In this document: positions 1 through 13,100 of the stretch, one piece after another
Layout: every line of letters begins with the position of its first letter
Numbering within the stretch: the first letter of the stretch is position 1
Assembly: GCA_021234535.1 (NCBI GenBank)
Contig: CM037843.1
Location: 24,273,911-24,337,910, forward strand
Length of the DNA: 64,000 nt
Reading direction: 5' to 3'
Origin: Stichopus chloronotus
Lineage: Eukaryota > Echinodermata > Holothuroidea > Aspidochirotida > Stichopodidae
The notes under the pieces: generated by a model
What the model was told of the DNA's origin: nothing
Databases searched by the model: none
What the model saw: only the letters and a program-made list of their open reading frames with translations
Translations under genes and position numbers: made by a program

Positions 1-840
1 AGTCCAGATGTTTGTCAACCAGCAAATCAATACTACGCTAATCATAAATCATATCCACAGTGATAAATAAATCCATAGGGTTTGTGCAGTTCTTTGTACA
101 GTTCTAAGTAAATCACTTGAGGCCACTATTACATGTATTCTGGTTGTTAAAAGTACTGCTATGTGATTACTTGGCTTGGTAAAGTGTACCATGCCACTTC
201 TGAGACAGGGAACTATATCTTGTCTAATACAGTGGTTTTGTTTCCGTAATTTTTGCACTTTTTTTTCAACGTTTATTAAAGCATGTGTTGAATAGTTTGG
301 CACTTGCTATAACTAACAACTGTTTGGGCAGAAATTTTCTCACAGGTAACCCATTTTAAATAGATCTAGTATGATCTAATGGCCATCAGAATCAACTTAT
401 GGCATTCATTGATAAAAGCAACGGTTACAGGGTGCCCATTAATTGTATTGTTTTGCTTTCCTTCTTATGTCTGGTTATCCCTCCTACAGTGACATAGCAA
501 CAACGTAACTACAGTCCAAATAGCAGTTGAGTATGGCAATAACATACAAGCACTCTTTGAGACATACTTAGCTTTCACATCTGCAAAAATAAAATATCAG
601 TTGCAACTGTGAGAGGAAGTGTTAAGAAAAACAAGAGGAAAATAAACTGAATTGTTTTTTTAAAGACTGTCCAGGTACCCTTTCAACTTATGATGGAGAA
701 CATTACTCTTGCATTAAATCTCTGAACTATATTCTCCTCAACTTAAAACCTCATGACTTATAGTCTCATCAAAGTCACCATTGTTATGATGAAGAAACTT
801 GATTTTTTTCCTTGGCCTTCTTTCAGATTTGATATTATAA
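1..840. other. No gene seen; AT-rich non-coding sequence
   Basis: Presumed NEK9 intron or 3' flank. Short open frames here lack any recognisable motif. I see no exon continuing the NEK9 tail. Confidence 0.5.
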
Positions 841-1452
841 CTATTACAAAATTTATAAAGCGCCACAACTATAAAATTACAATCTGTTGCGCTGTACAGT
901 ATAAAATATCAAAACAGAAAAAGAAAACAGGAAACCAATAAAAGCTAAAGAGCTAAACATTAAAAGTTTGTCTAAAAAGGTAAGTCTTAAGATTTGATTT
1001 AAAAATACTTATAGGTGAGCACCGTTTAAGATTATCTGGAAGCGAGTTCCAGAGTCGTGGACCAGCAACTGCGAAAGCACGTTCTCCGAAAGAAGTCGAG
1101 AAGTGAGGGACAATTAAACTGATGGAAGAAATAGAACGCAGCTGGTACTTCAAACCATCCCTCTTTGACAATAAACAAGATAAATAATCAGGGGCCATAT
1201 CATCAAGCGCTTTAAACACTAAAAGGATCACCTTAAACCGAATTCTATACTTCACTGGTAGCCAGTGGAGGTCATGCAAAATTGGTGAGATATGACAAAA
1301 TTTGGGGGTAAGAGTTACCAGTCTGGCTGCAGTGTTTTGAACCCTTTGCAGTTTGTTAATAACACTGTCAGGAAGCCCATATAATAACGCACTACAATAG
1401 TCAAGATGATTGGTTATAAAAGCATGCACCAAAGTCTGATATAAAAGAAATG
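840..1452 (-). mobile_element. 5'-truncated non-LTR retrotransposon (LINE), RT C-terminal end
   Basis: The minus strand holds an open frame of about 160 codons (1432-953, open upstream to about 1452). It has the typical C-terminal part of CR1/L2/RTE-like reverse transcriptases: LDYCSALLYGLPDS, KLQRVQNTAARLV, LHDLHWLPVKYRIRFKV and AGPRLWNSLPDNL. It ends in a stop at 953-955. A 3' region follows with GCGCTTTATAAAT at about 849-861, common in these LINEs. The palm domain with the catalytic YADD and the endonuclease are absent, so this is a 5'-truncated dead copy. The frame itself is undamaged, which points to a fairly recent insertion. It abuts the minisatellite on its 5' side. Confidence 0.85.
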
Positions 1453-1482
1453 TTGACTACACTTAAGTTCTTCAAACAACAC

Positions 1483-2313
1483 ACATAGATGTAATGCCCT
1501 CCTTATCTGTTACCACTAATGTAACACATATACATGCAATGTCTCCCTTATTTGTTAACACTAATGTAACACACACATGCAATGCTCTCCTTATCTGTAC
1601 ACTAATGTAACAAAAAATATTCTCTCCTTATCTGTTACCACTACTGTGACACACATACATGCAATGCTCTAATTATCTGTGAACACAAATCTAACACACA
1701 TACATGCAATGCTCTACTTATCAGTAAACACTAATGTAACACACACACATGCAATGCTCTACTTATCAGTAAACACTAATGTAACACATATACATGCAAT
1801 GCTCTATTTATCTGTACACTTTTGTAAGACATATACATGCAATGCTCTCCTTATCTGTCAACACTAATGTAACACATATACATGCAATGCTCTCCTCATC
1901 TGTACACTTATGTTAGACACATACATGCAGTGCTCTCCTTATCTGTTAACACTAATGTAACACATATACATGCGATGCTTTCCTTATCTGTACACTTATG
2001 TAACACAGATACATGCAATGCTCTCCTTACCTGTTAACACTAATGTAACACATATACATGCAATGCTCTCCTTATCTGTACACTTATGTAAGACACATAC
2101 ATGCAATGCTCCCCTTATCTGTTAACACTACTGTAACACACATATATGCAATGCTTTCCTTATCTGTACACTAATGCAACACACAGACACCAATGCTCTC
2201 CTCACCTGTACACTAATGTAACACACATACATGCCATGCTCTCCTTATCTCTTAACACTACTGTAACACATAAACATGCAATGCTTTCCTTAGCTGTTAA
2301 CACTAATATAATT
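1483..2313. repeat. Minisatellite, ~45 bp unit, about 18 copies
   Basis: Degenerate tandem repeat with the core ACACTAATGTAACACATA, then CATGCAATGCTCTCC, then TTATCTGTTA. Units of 41-46 bp alternate between long (CTGTTAACACTAATG) and short (CTGTACACTTATG) variants. Where units are exactly 45 bp the array leaves an open frame (1679-1867) with a repeating 15-residue unit, which I regard as non-coding. Confidence 0.9.
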
Positions 2314-2316
2314 AAA

Positions 2317-2455
2317 GGTTAATCAACGCTGGACCGTGTTTTAACTGTAGGATAATGCACGATCAGGGGTCAATGCAAGCGATGCACGAGGGCGCATCCC
2401 GAGTGCATCCAGCAATAGCATTAACCCATCCACATCCACCCTCCCCCATCCCTCT
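2317..2455 (+). repeat. Dispersed repeat, copy 1 (inverted partner at 17255-17395)
   Basis: It starts TTAATCAACGCTGGACC and continues with GATAATGCAC, TCAATGCAAGCGATGCACGA and GTGCATCCAGC. The reverse complement of 17255-17395 shows the same words in the same order (TAATCAACATTGGACC, GTTAATGCAAGTGATGCAC, GTGCATCCAGC). An unnamed interspersed repeat family. Confidence 0.75.
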
Positions 2456-4142
2456 CGAAATAACTTTTGTGACCCAAAATCATCCATGAGTGTTACTAGA
2501 AGTTTGATGCAAATTTTTGCAAAGAGAAAAAGTTACCTGAGAAAAATAATACTGCTGAGTGTCTGACTATGACTGGTACTATGAGGGAATGGTTGGGGAG
2601 GGGTGGCATTGGGAGTGTTCAAAATCATGGAAAGGGGTGGAAGTCTTAAAAAAATATTGAGGATTGATCATGCCATATGGAGAGCCACGTACAAAATTCA
2701 AGCTATTCTTCATCAACATCATCTTTTTCATAGAACATTTACAAAATGAAATTTTCTAATTCTCAGAAAGCTTGCTCTTCCCAAGTTCACCCAGAAACAG
2801 TTAGGGAGAAATGAAAGTCACCTTAACAAGGTGGAAAGAACTATAGAGAGGCAAGGAAGAAGGGTCCAATGATGTCCATTAAAAGGTATCCATTGATAAC
2901 ACTTGATATCCCTTTCTGTACATACAAACATATATACATATGGATCAATAAATACCAATACACTTTTGAGTACATAATTATACTTCAGGTGTCTAGCTAT
3001 CTACACCAGCCAGTTTGACATAGTTTCCATTTTACTTCTCTGGCTTGAATTTACGCTTGAACCGCCGTTCGCTTGAACTGCTGTTTGCAAAGCCCTTTTC
3101 ATTTTGCCCAGGTCACCCCTTTTTAATTTCCCAATAAATGAAGGTAGCCAATCATCACAGATTCATGCGACACTCCATCCTCGGGGTGCAATACAAGGCA
3201 AATAGGTTGCTATGGCAACTAGATATACATGAACATAAACACGGAGGGAATGTGCTGGAAATAGACAAAGGGATTTAACCTGGTTTCATTTTGTTGCAAT
3301 TTATTATTCAGCATACCCACATTTCAGTACGTGTATATAACAGCAAGAATCCCTGTGGCAGATATGCAATGCCAAATTTTGTTTGAGGAAAAATTTTGTG
3401 AAAACGTGACAATCCCTGAACTTGCTTCTCCATATTCGCTGCCTTTGCAATGTGTACAGCCCACTTTTGAAACTGGTTTTTGATAATGGATTGCTCAAAT
3501 CAAATCTTCTCATAGGGAATAAAAAGCAACTGATGCTGAAATCTGCAGTTTATTACTTTCTCATCAATATTTGTTCATGTGAGAAGGAATCATTCACAGA
3601 CGACAGAACAAAAACAACAAAAAGCTTTTCTGTGAGGTAAACGAGAAATCGCTTCGAGGGATTTCTCTTTTCACAGAAATTGCAGTAATACCATGACATA
3701 CACATTTGGTGAACCATACTGAGACACTTATTCTCTGCAAATACAGCTGTTTCCTTTAAAACAACGCAAGCCTTTTTAAAAAACTTTGCAATACAATTGA
3801 CAACTGAGGAAGGGGGATAGTGCTTCTCATGGAGGTGATCATGAGCATAAGGAAATTAAGACATTTACAAAAAAAAAACTACAAGTACTCTTTAGAGATC
3901 TGAGACAGCTATAAGAAATTGCTGCAATGAACAACAGTCTCTGTATACCAGATCGATATATCTTGGCTTTAAGGGGGCAGGGGGTGGCATCATTATGCGA
4001 CATACAGTTTGGCAATTAGCTATGAGAACATGATTTCAAGTGACATTCATATGAAAGGTTGCTATGAAATGCAAAAAGGTATGTATGGAAATTTAAAATA
4101 TCATCTAAATTTAATAAAAAAGTAAATGGTGATTTTGCTTAC
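2456..4142. other. No further exon or clear repeat recognised
   Basis: Intron or flank downstream of the last exon found. I scanned the minus strand for acceptor-bounded, coiled-coil-like or KxTQT-like (LC8-binding) sequence of the NEK9 tail and saw none. The hidden tail may be farther left. Confidence 0.4.
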
Positions 4143-4196
4143 TTCTGACACTGTCCAGTTTGGCATTTTTGATGGTCCTGGAATTCAATACTCTTT
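4143..4196 (-). CDS. NEK9: NEK9 exon q: start of C-terminal tail
   Basis: A 54 bp exon with a CTTTTCAG acceptor and GTAAGC donor, phase 1 on both sides. Joined to the previous exon it gives [22 protein letters not shown]; human NEK9 has VEKVLNSKTIRSN at this point. It is too short for an ORF scan and was found by phase and similarity. The last base begins a codon, so at least one more exon follows to the left, and I could not find it in bases 1-4137. Confidence 0.87.
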
Positions 4197-7100
4197 CTGA
4201 AAAGTTAATACAAAAAAAAAAAAAAATACAAATAACAAGTATGCAATGATCTGTGCACGGTTCATTGCGTCAACATGGCAGGAAATAAAACTTTTAAATG
4301 GTTGAAAATACTAACCTCACAGCATCATTCATGTACCCCATTTGATGAAGTAATTCCACAAGATTGGAGGAGGAACATGAGCTGGATACTTGGCCTCACA
4401 GATTCCAAGCTCCTAACCAGAAAGCCAAAAGGCTTTGTGATTCCTTGCTACATGGTTATATTACAACCAACATGAATTATTCAAATGACAAGTATAAGAT
4501 CAACTGCAGTTATTTTTCTTGATACACCACAAGCCTTTAACCCAAAATGACCTTTATTTTGGTGACCTAAAATGACTGCGACATTTGATGTCCACCAAAA
4601 GCAATAGGGATCACCTACCCAGGCCATACAACCCACACATCAAGTACAGTATGAGTACGGTATGAAATCAGTCAACATTATCTCTGAGCTCCAAGAAACA
4701 CACAAGTAATCAATGCTGCTTCTAGTCTTGCCTGTTGTTAGTTGAATCAAATAACTCAACCTTACCTCATCTGAACTCAGCTTGTCTGCCATATTTACCT
4801 CAAAATTCTTGGTAAATCACCAGGATAATTTCTTCCTTGTTACAAATAGCTTTTAACACACTCAAAGTCCTGAAAGTTGACCCTAAGTTATGATTCCTCC
4901 GCAATATTTTTGCTTCCTCCATCTTTTCCGACATTGTGAAATATGATTGAAAGCACTCCAATTTGATTGTTAAGAAACCTTGTTCTGCTACCAGCTGTTC
5001 CTCTGGATATTGATATTATCCAAATAAATGACAGAACAGATGTTTTTTTTATTTTCTTCATTTTTTCATAAACCCATTAACATTCCATTGCATGCTTTTC
5101 TATCTGACCCCATGACCTCCCATACCAAGACTCTCTCTCTGGACAACTTATTAGCCCCCCACACTAGAAGTTACTCACTAAGTTACAAATGCAGTACTGT
5201 AGGGAGCAATCCCATTGAGTTAACTGTGTGCGAGAGAATAAACACCTGCTATTGCACAATGTAGATCAATACATATTTGTACGGTAGTTCATAATAACCA
5301 CAATAATGGTGTTTAGGCTATTATTATTGTTTTATAGTGAAAATTTATCCCTTCCTCTCTATTGATAAGCATTAAATTTCACAGGGTCGTGAACCTGTTA
5401 ATAACAGACAACCTTATCAAGTTTAAAACAAATCTGACCCATGGATAAGGAACTATGGCAGTTTTAAATTTTTTTATGTTTTCCCCCTTAACCTCATTAA
5501 TATGCAAGATTTGGACACCAAAAACAATAGGGATCATCTACTCAATATGGGCAACCAACATGCCAAAAATGAAATTACTCAGAGTTACAGTTCTTGAGAT
5601 AGAGTGTTTACGAGCAACCGTCACACACACACACACACACACATACCCACACACGACATCAGGACTGCATAGATTCCCCTGCCTACAGCAAGGAATCAAA
5701 AAGTATCTTTCTAAAGTTTCCGTAATTCGTGTTAAATGGATTTGAATGAAAGGCCTCATCTAGATTACTTCAGACTGCTTTGTGGGTCTTACATAGAGGA
5801 TATGACCTCTGACATGATGGTTTGATGCTGTGCCATGCATTTTCTGTGTGACTTTGAAGGGATCACAAAGTGAGGCTAAACGAAGCAGTAGATGATAACA
5901 ACTGCAACCAGCCAAAGCATCCATCATTAAACCCTGTCTTACTGCTGAACAATATATACAAATTCCATGCATTAAAGAACTCTATGAGTAGTATAACATG
6001 CAAATGAATATTCAAATATTCTCCTCTGAAATTGTTTATCCATATCTATACATAACGGCCAATTTATTTGAGAACAGTCTCTACTACCTTTGGGCTTCAC
6101 TACAAAGTCTCTTTAATCAAGGTGAGAAACTCAAAGGAATCACGATGAAATGAGGACCAGTCGAGCTAGGCACCTCGTGACCTTTTAGCTGATCCAAAGA
6201 GCATATGGAAAGGAGAGGAGGGGGAGGGAGGGTGCAGAAGTTTACTCTGGCAAAACTACGATGAAATAAATTCTATGTCTATGCGAGATGCAGAGAATGA
6301 TATGCACCTTCACTATCATAACTTCATTAATTTAGCAACCCAGTTCTTCAAATCAAAGGAGGTTTGTGACGAAGAAATAACCGTGACAATCATTAGAACC
6401 TCAGAAACAGAGCAAGCTGTCACACATTTGCAGCACTGTCTTGTTATATTGTTAGATACAGAACGTTTTCATCATATTTGGCTTCGGGGTTAGAAAGGCC
6501 CACACTTTAAAAGAAATTCTCTCAGTCAGCCACTGATTTTGCATGGTTTATATATTATCAGCCTTTTCAATAATTACTGCTGTTCAACATTGCACACCTG
6601 ACCTGTTACATCACCTGGCAATGCTCTCTGAAGGCGTTTACTCACACGAGATGCTCAAGTTTGGAGGTTAGTTTGGTCAATGCTCCCAAAGTGTGTTTTC
6701 CATGTTACACGAACTTCGAGAAGAATTAATAACTTTGAAGAGAATACAGGGCAAACAATACTAACAATGGTGTGCTATTATGTGCATACCTTAAACATTT
6801 AATGATCTACTGAGGGGCACATACCTTGGTTCACAACCTCTACAGCTTGCTGTAAGTTAAGCTCACATACAGCACAGTTTGTCTTTCATGAATCCCAGTG
6901 AAGAGAAGAAAATGAGGTTGCCTGAATGGGCGGCTACTGGGAATGTTTGGAACAAGAACACCGATCTCTTACCTACAATGATGATCGCGTGCCAATTAGC
7001 ACAAGACAAATCTGATACCCTGTGAAGGGTGCCAAAGATTGGCCGGGGAGTTGGATTGGCCTTTTTCTGCTTCGTCAAAGATTGAATTTCAGTCCCTAAG

Positions 7101-10100
7101 CCCAATCTGCCGCTGTCACTCTGTCCAAATGAATAAATGAGATTATCTGTGTGGAGAAAGAGACAAGAGGCAAGCACGTGAGAACTTGTTCTGATCATGA
7201 GAAATATTCACAGCATTCTTCAGCAACTCAAATCTATTGGAATCTAAGGAAGAGAAAGTAATGATTTTGATGCATAAATTCAGAAGCCAGGATTGGATAT
7301 GGGTTAAACATGTAGTACATGCCACCACTCTAGCTGCAGAATTATAAATGAAACATCATTTGTTCCAGTGACAATCAGGCAAGCCATAAAGTAAACCGTC
7401 ACACTCGTCCAACGTGGGTTTGGATAAAATGCATGGACAAACATTTTGGATGTTCAATGCCTAAGAGGTTATGTATGGCACTTAGTACCACAGTGCAATG
7501 TACACAATATATTCAAGTGAAACATTTTGTCAAGCTCTCATGTCCAAGGCAAATAAATCAAGAAAACGTTCAGACCTCAGATGACTATGACCTCCACCAA
7601 CAGGACTAAGTAGCCTTTTATAATTAATCATTTGTCAATACACTAAATGTGAGATCTAAGTTTCTCTCACTGAGATATCATGTATTCATGATCTCACCTT
7701 ATAGATACTTATATGATAACATGATAACAAAAAAAAAAAAACAGAGTTCTTCCATTACACGGAATGTACCCTCACCACAGTAAAAGTCATGTACCACATG
7801 TCTGTGCTATGCAATTGTGCTTTCTAATGACCTCCCTGGACCTTTGAACTTCATCCAAGTACAGCAACATTAGTGCATTCACTTTAAGGAAGCCATATGC
7901 CAAATATTAGATTTGTTGAAGCGAAGTAGTTACCTTGAGAAGTTTGCATGTACTTAAATCAATATATTATGATACTTGTTTGCCTTTGACAACCATTCAG
8001 TTTGTACAGTATCTCTCGGGCAGTGACCTCCAATTAAAATGCAATTCAACCACAGAAGGACACAGCTAATTCAGGACAACATGTCTCACAATATCCTTTT
8101 AAGAAAGATAAACATCCCCGTTTGAGGAATGAACCCTGATGTAGTCAGTAGAAACACAAGCGCATATTATTCCATAGACAATACTAAACATTTGGTGATG
8201 ACAAAATGTCCCTGGATATAGTTATGTGCTCAGCGCAAACATGAAATCGCATAAAGTCAGGTCAACATAGGCAGCTAACTTTGTCAACGACAGTTCTATT
8301 TTTTTTACATGGCCTTATTTTGTGATTCTTCTCCTGTTTATTTTGCAAACTGCCATTTGACATATTTCAATACCATTGAACGCATGAACATGTAAATTTG
8401 CACAGATACCTCTGGTTGCGATGACTGTGAAAGCATCTCCACAATTTGCTTTAACAACGTGAAAACCAGTCAGCAGTCCTTTCACCTCGCAGATCCCTGA
8501 CCTCGGTTTTGCATCTCCGACCCCAAGTTGTCCATACTTGTTGTCGCCAAAGGTGACAAGCTTACCGGTATCTACACGGAGAAAAATTGGATGAAAAAAA
8601 GGAAAAAAAATGTCAGAGAAAAGGTTAATGTAAGGTCAAAAATTTGAGGAGAGAAGCAATGACAGCGAAGAACCTTTTTGGTTGTGGTGACGTAGCTGGG
8701 AGCCCTGCTCAATGCAGCAGTTTTTTTGGGGGGGAAATGCAATAGCGAGATGGCGCTGAATATGGTGATGACGGGTGGCAACCACCGACAGAAATTGTGA
8801 GAATAACATCAAAATGCTATTGGACATCTTGCCCGAATGGCGATGGTTACCACTTGAGTCTCAGGCACCTCCCAAGAAAAGATGCCACAATGTCACCACT
8901 GCTTTTTAGTTTACTGACAGAATTTGTGAAATTTGACAGAATTATGACTTACAGAATTGACTGAATGTTGATATACCACACTGCGTTATGAAACATTAAC
9001 GAATGGACTGACTGTGGAGGGTGATGGGAAGGATTGGGTGATAATAAATTAGTTTTAGGGACAGCTGTATAAAATACCTTGCATTTACGTACTCACTCAC
9101 TCACTCAGTCATTTTTTTTCTTTTCAGCAGACCACAAACACAGAACAATCCGAACATTCTGGAATATGGGAAACGTGACTTCGTGACCAAGGTCGCAAAT
9201 AGTCAGCAAGTCATACAAAAATTGAAAGCACAATACTAGCGATCCCAAGCATCTGAACTACCAAGAAAAAGAAGGGCACAGAATCGGTGGTATATTTATG
9301 GATTTCACCCATGTTTTTCCTGTTGCTATGAAAACATAACCTACATTTGCAATGTTTACAGCTTCACATAGAACACAGAGTGTACATAACAAAAAAATAC
9401 TACCTCTTACAGAAAATTGTGTACACAAATGGACCTCTGTGAGACACCCTATAAACACTGAATAGGAGCTTAAAAGGGCCGTTCAAACTTGATCTATCTT
9501 TACATTCACAGAACTGCAATATTCCATGTTACAAAAAAGCAAACAATTACTAGAGAAAAAAAAGGAAAGAAACAACAAAAAAGTTCCAATGCTGGCTGTC
9601 GGTTCAACCAATCTATTTGTCATAAAATGTCAAATGTTATTGATGATTTCTCTGACACATTTAAATGTATGAACTCTAGTGACTTTCAAAAAGTGCATTC
9701 AAAAACATCGAACTAAATGATTGAGACTGCAAGAGGGATGGCTACGGGTGTGCGTGCTCAGGAAAGAGGATGAAAGGGGATTACAAAGATGCTGAAGTAG
9801 GACAGACTTCCAAGTGGAAATTCTGACATTAAACCTTTTTGATTATCTTAACTGTATACCGTAAAATGTTTCTCAACAAGATCTAAAACAAAAACAATCT
9901 CACAATTCCGTGGAGGTGAAACTCTGTGACATTGCATTAAAAATGATAAATGTGAACGGCGACATTCTGCTGAAGGAGTTATGAGGTTTCAAACCATGCA
10001 CGTACTTGTAATAGCTGCTGAGTGAGTCTTGCCCAGCGATACGGAGACGATGTTGTACCTTGTCAGAGGTCTGACTACCATGGGGACGTCTTTAAATGGA

Positions 10101-13100
10101 ATGTCGTAGCACACCTTGAGAGAGAGAGGGGGGTAGCAAGATGACAAATGACACTTGTAAATCCTTCCTCTTCTCATAACAATGCATGTAAAAAAGCTCT
10201 AGAGCTGTCTAATGAAGCATTTGTTGTTCCTGTTTTGGAAGTTGGCACTCGACAGCTGATAGCTGATCATGTTCGATAGAAGATCAGTATCGGATCTGAA
10301 ACCTTGCATGGAACATCTGCCATCCACAGAAGGTTCCTATTACCATTGTGACTGTTACACATCAGTGCAATGACTGCAAACCCATGACTGGAATAACTGA
10401 CTACAATATTCCCTGTATATGTCCACGACCATACCTTCAAATTTACCTTGTAGTCATTACTACAGTAACATTTGCAGTTACTTCTGTAGTTCCCTATACT
10501 GCAGTTACATCTTTGTCATTCCAGAAACACTTGCTAAAAAAAGTTCAAAGACAGTTGTAAGAAACCCAAGCTACCTTCAGACTTCTATTAAGATTTTGTT
10601 AACTTCACACAGCATTTTAAATCGCAATGAAAGGTATTTGTGTACTGTGGGAATGTAAAAGACACCATGCCCTTCACTGGGTTGGCAACAGACCACAAAA
10701 GTATAGCACCACAAGTACTGCACCTCTCTTCAAATATCTTAAGAGGCTTCTTCAAATTTAGGTCCTTTTTCAAGGTTGAGGAATAATGCATTTTGCCCTA
10801 AAACACACAAATCAGCGACAAGCAAGTTTGTCATGAAATTGACTGAGCTTTTTTCAGCTACAAAGATGAAGTCAAGTTAAACTTTACTCAGATATTTTGA
10901 CAGGCAATCACACTTTTCAACTGGTTTTACTCTTCAAGTGTTTTTCTTTATACCCATATTAATCACTGAAGTCAAAAGTCTGTTCTTTTATTATTTTTTT
11001 TTCAGGGTGCACCAGGTACTTTGTCCACGTAAAGCACCAAGAGTGTACAGCGGATAAGGCAGAACTCCTATAGGAAGGTCACGGAGTACTTATTTGACCC
11101 TCAGTAAATTCTATCAGCTGGGAAAGATGTGGAGTCACAAAAGTAGATGGTGTTGTGACATCACACAACCTTAAGTATGTGTACAAGAAAGACTTTGTTT
11201 AGGTGTGTCATTATAAAATCTACTTGCAAAATGAGCAGTGCCCTCTTCCAGGGTAAGTAAACTTAATGCAGAATTGCAATGCATTCATTGGTAACTGAAA
11301 CACAAGACAGGATTTTTGGAAATGAAGTGTTGTCCTAGACATCTGAGACCCAAAGAGTTTGCACAAACACTGGGCCTCTCTAACTGAAGAATGATAAAGA
11401 CTACTAATGAAAGTTAAATCAGTTGAACATGAAATGTACATCAATTCATTAAAGGCAGGACATAGCCTAATGATTTAGATGAGGGAAAAGGGGAATGTGA
11501 GGATTATAACTAAAGTGAAAATCAAGTTGCCAACATACCTTGACCTGCCTTTTTTGCAGTCCCCTGGTTAAAGTATTGAATCCTAACTGGTTATACTCAT
11601 TACTGCCACAGGCAAATGTCTTTCCATCTTTGGTTACAAAAAATGAACCATCAGTGCCAGCACAGATGAAACAAATCGTCTTTTTCCCCGGAATTGCCAC
11701 CTGCGAGAAGAAAACAAATCTGTCGAACGACTGTCACAAAACACAAAAGAGACAGAAACCAAAAGCGTCACTCTTATGGACTTCGATCCTGGGTGGTTTG
11801 ACTAAGCCAATTTCTCAGCAGCTATCTGTGGTTGTTGATCTAGGTGAGTAATTGGGTTTACGTTTGCATATGTTTTTGTAATGTAAAATATGAAACTGAG
11901 GATCTAATGTCTGACCTTTTGAGGTGTGCATCTGTCTTCTTCGTCCCCGAGACCTAACCTTCCTGCAGAAGAAACATGAAATGAAAAGCATCGTTGATAA
12001 AGGGACAATGACAACAGAAAATCAGAAAAACAATGGAATACCGCAGGATGACGACCCTGATGTTGTCTCCTTGATATACGAACAATACATCTCACCATTG
12101 ACAAATGCTCTAGACATTTTGACAGAAACTTTAATTTGTCCACATATGGATACATTTGAAGGTTGAGTCACGCTGACTCGAGTGTGACAAATCTTGCGAA
12201 ACATCACAAGCCTGCATGCTGTGACCTGACACGACAGCACCTCGTAATGAAATAAACAACAGCAAATGGTATTAAATTCTATCGCATTAAACTTTTCTAA
12301 TAGTTTGCAAGAGGTGCTACCTTGGGCAATTCTTTGACCCTCTGAATAAAACAGAGATGTCAGTACAGAACGGTGGAATTTTGAAATGATTTGAGAAGGT
12401 GGGTTATTTTAAAACAAACTTTTAACGACAGCTCACCAAATTCCCCAAAGCCCCATGAATACACCTCTCTGTCTCTTGTCAGAGCGATAATGTGGCTCTC
12501 TCCGCAGGACACCATGTCGACAGGTTTGTCACTGAAGAAGGACACCTCCAGAGGAACAAGGACCTCATCCCCTTCCTCCTGCTCACATCCCATACAACCG
12601 TAATAATCTGAACCAAAGGTAAAGAGCTTTCCGTTCTCTGCACAAAAAATGAAAAAAAAAAAAAATGAAAAAATGCAAGGAAAATTGCGAGGTAAATAAT
12701 AATTTGCCTTACACTGAATGACTTAATAGCTCCATTCCTGTGTGTCTCATGTGTAACAACAACTCAAAGGTACATGAGAATGAAGATGTTGGAGTTACAG
12801 CACCAGACACAAGACTGTCTTCATTGCCATTAGTGTTTTTTATACGTCAAATCGATGCAAGCATATTTTTGACGAGGGACAAAAATCTGCAGCTAGCACA
12901 TACATTTCAAACAAAACTCCAGTTCAATCTAAAGCAGCTGTTAACTTTTTTGTAGCCTCTACAACACAACCTGCATGGATTTTGTTCAATCTATGCCAAA
13001 AAAAAGTTTACTTTGCATCCATTGAACATCAATGGGGCAGGTAAATCAATATATCGATTAAATTCTGGCACATTCTTAGTCATCTGACAAATGTACAAAA

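Larger units (their letters stand above)
4197..6972 (-). other. NEK9 intron (2776 bp) with two satellite-family fragments
   Basis: Lies between exons p and q. It contains a single satellite-type monomer at about 4538-4692 and a copy with CA tract and hairpin at about 5400-5703. A 44-codon frame on the minus strand (4934-4800) is judged chance. The rest is unremarkable AT-rich sequence. Confidence 0.7.

Noticed and set aside
1679..1867. 62-codon repeat-protein frame (unit THIHAMLYLSVNTNV)
   Set aside because: An artefact of the 45 bp minisatellite being a multiple of three.
1483..2313. CRISPR-like array
   Set aside because: Units are contiguous degenerate tandem repeats with no unique spacers, in a eukaryotic intron or flank.
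1..4142. C-terminal NEK9 exons (coiled coil, LC8-binding motif)
   Set aside because: I looked for them on the minus strand and found none with an acceptor in the required phase and recognisable sequence.
4800..4934. 44-codon minus-strand frame starting [14 protein letters not shown], followed by MADKLSSDE before a GTAAGG
   Set aside because: It lies inside a NEK9 intron between two confirmed exons of the same strand, has no recognisable homology and ends in a stop; the second start is nine codons. Likely chance.
11540..12603. Plus-strand frames of 70-103 codons at 11540-11851, 11924-12166 and 12391-12603
   Set aside because: The first and last are antisense shadows of NEK9 exons m and k; the middle one overlaps exon l and an intron.
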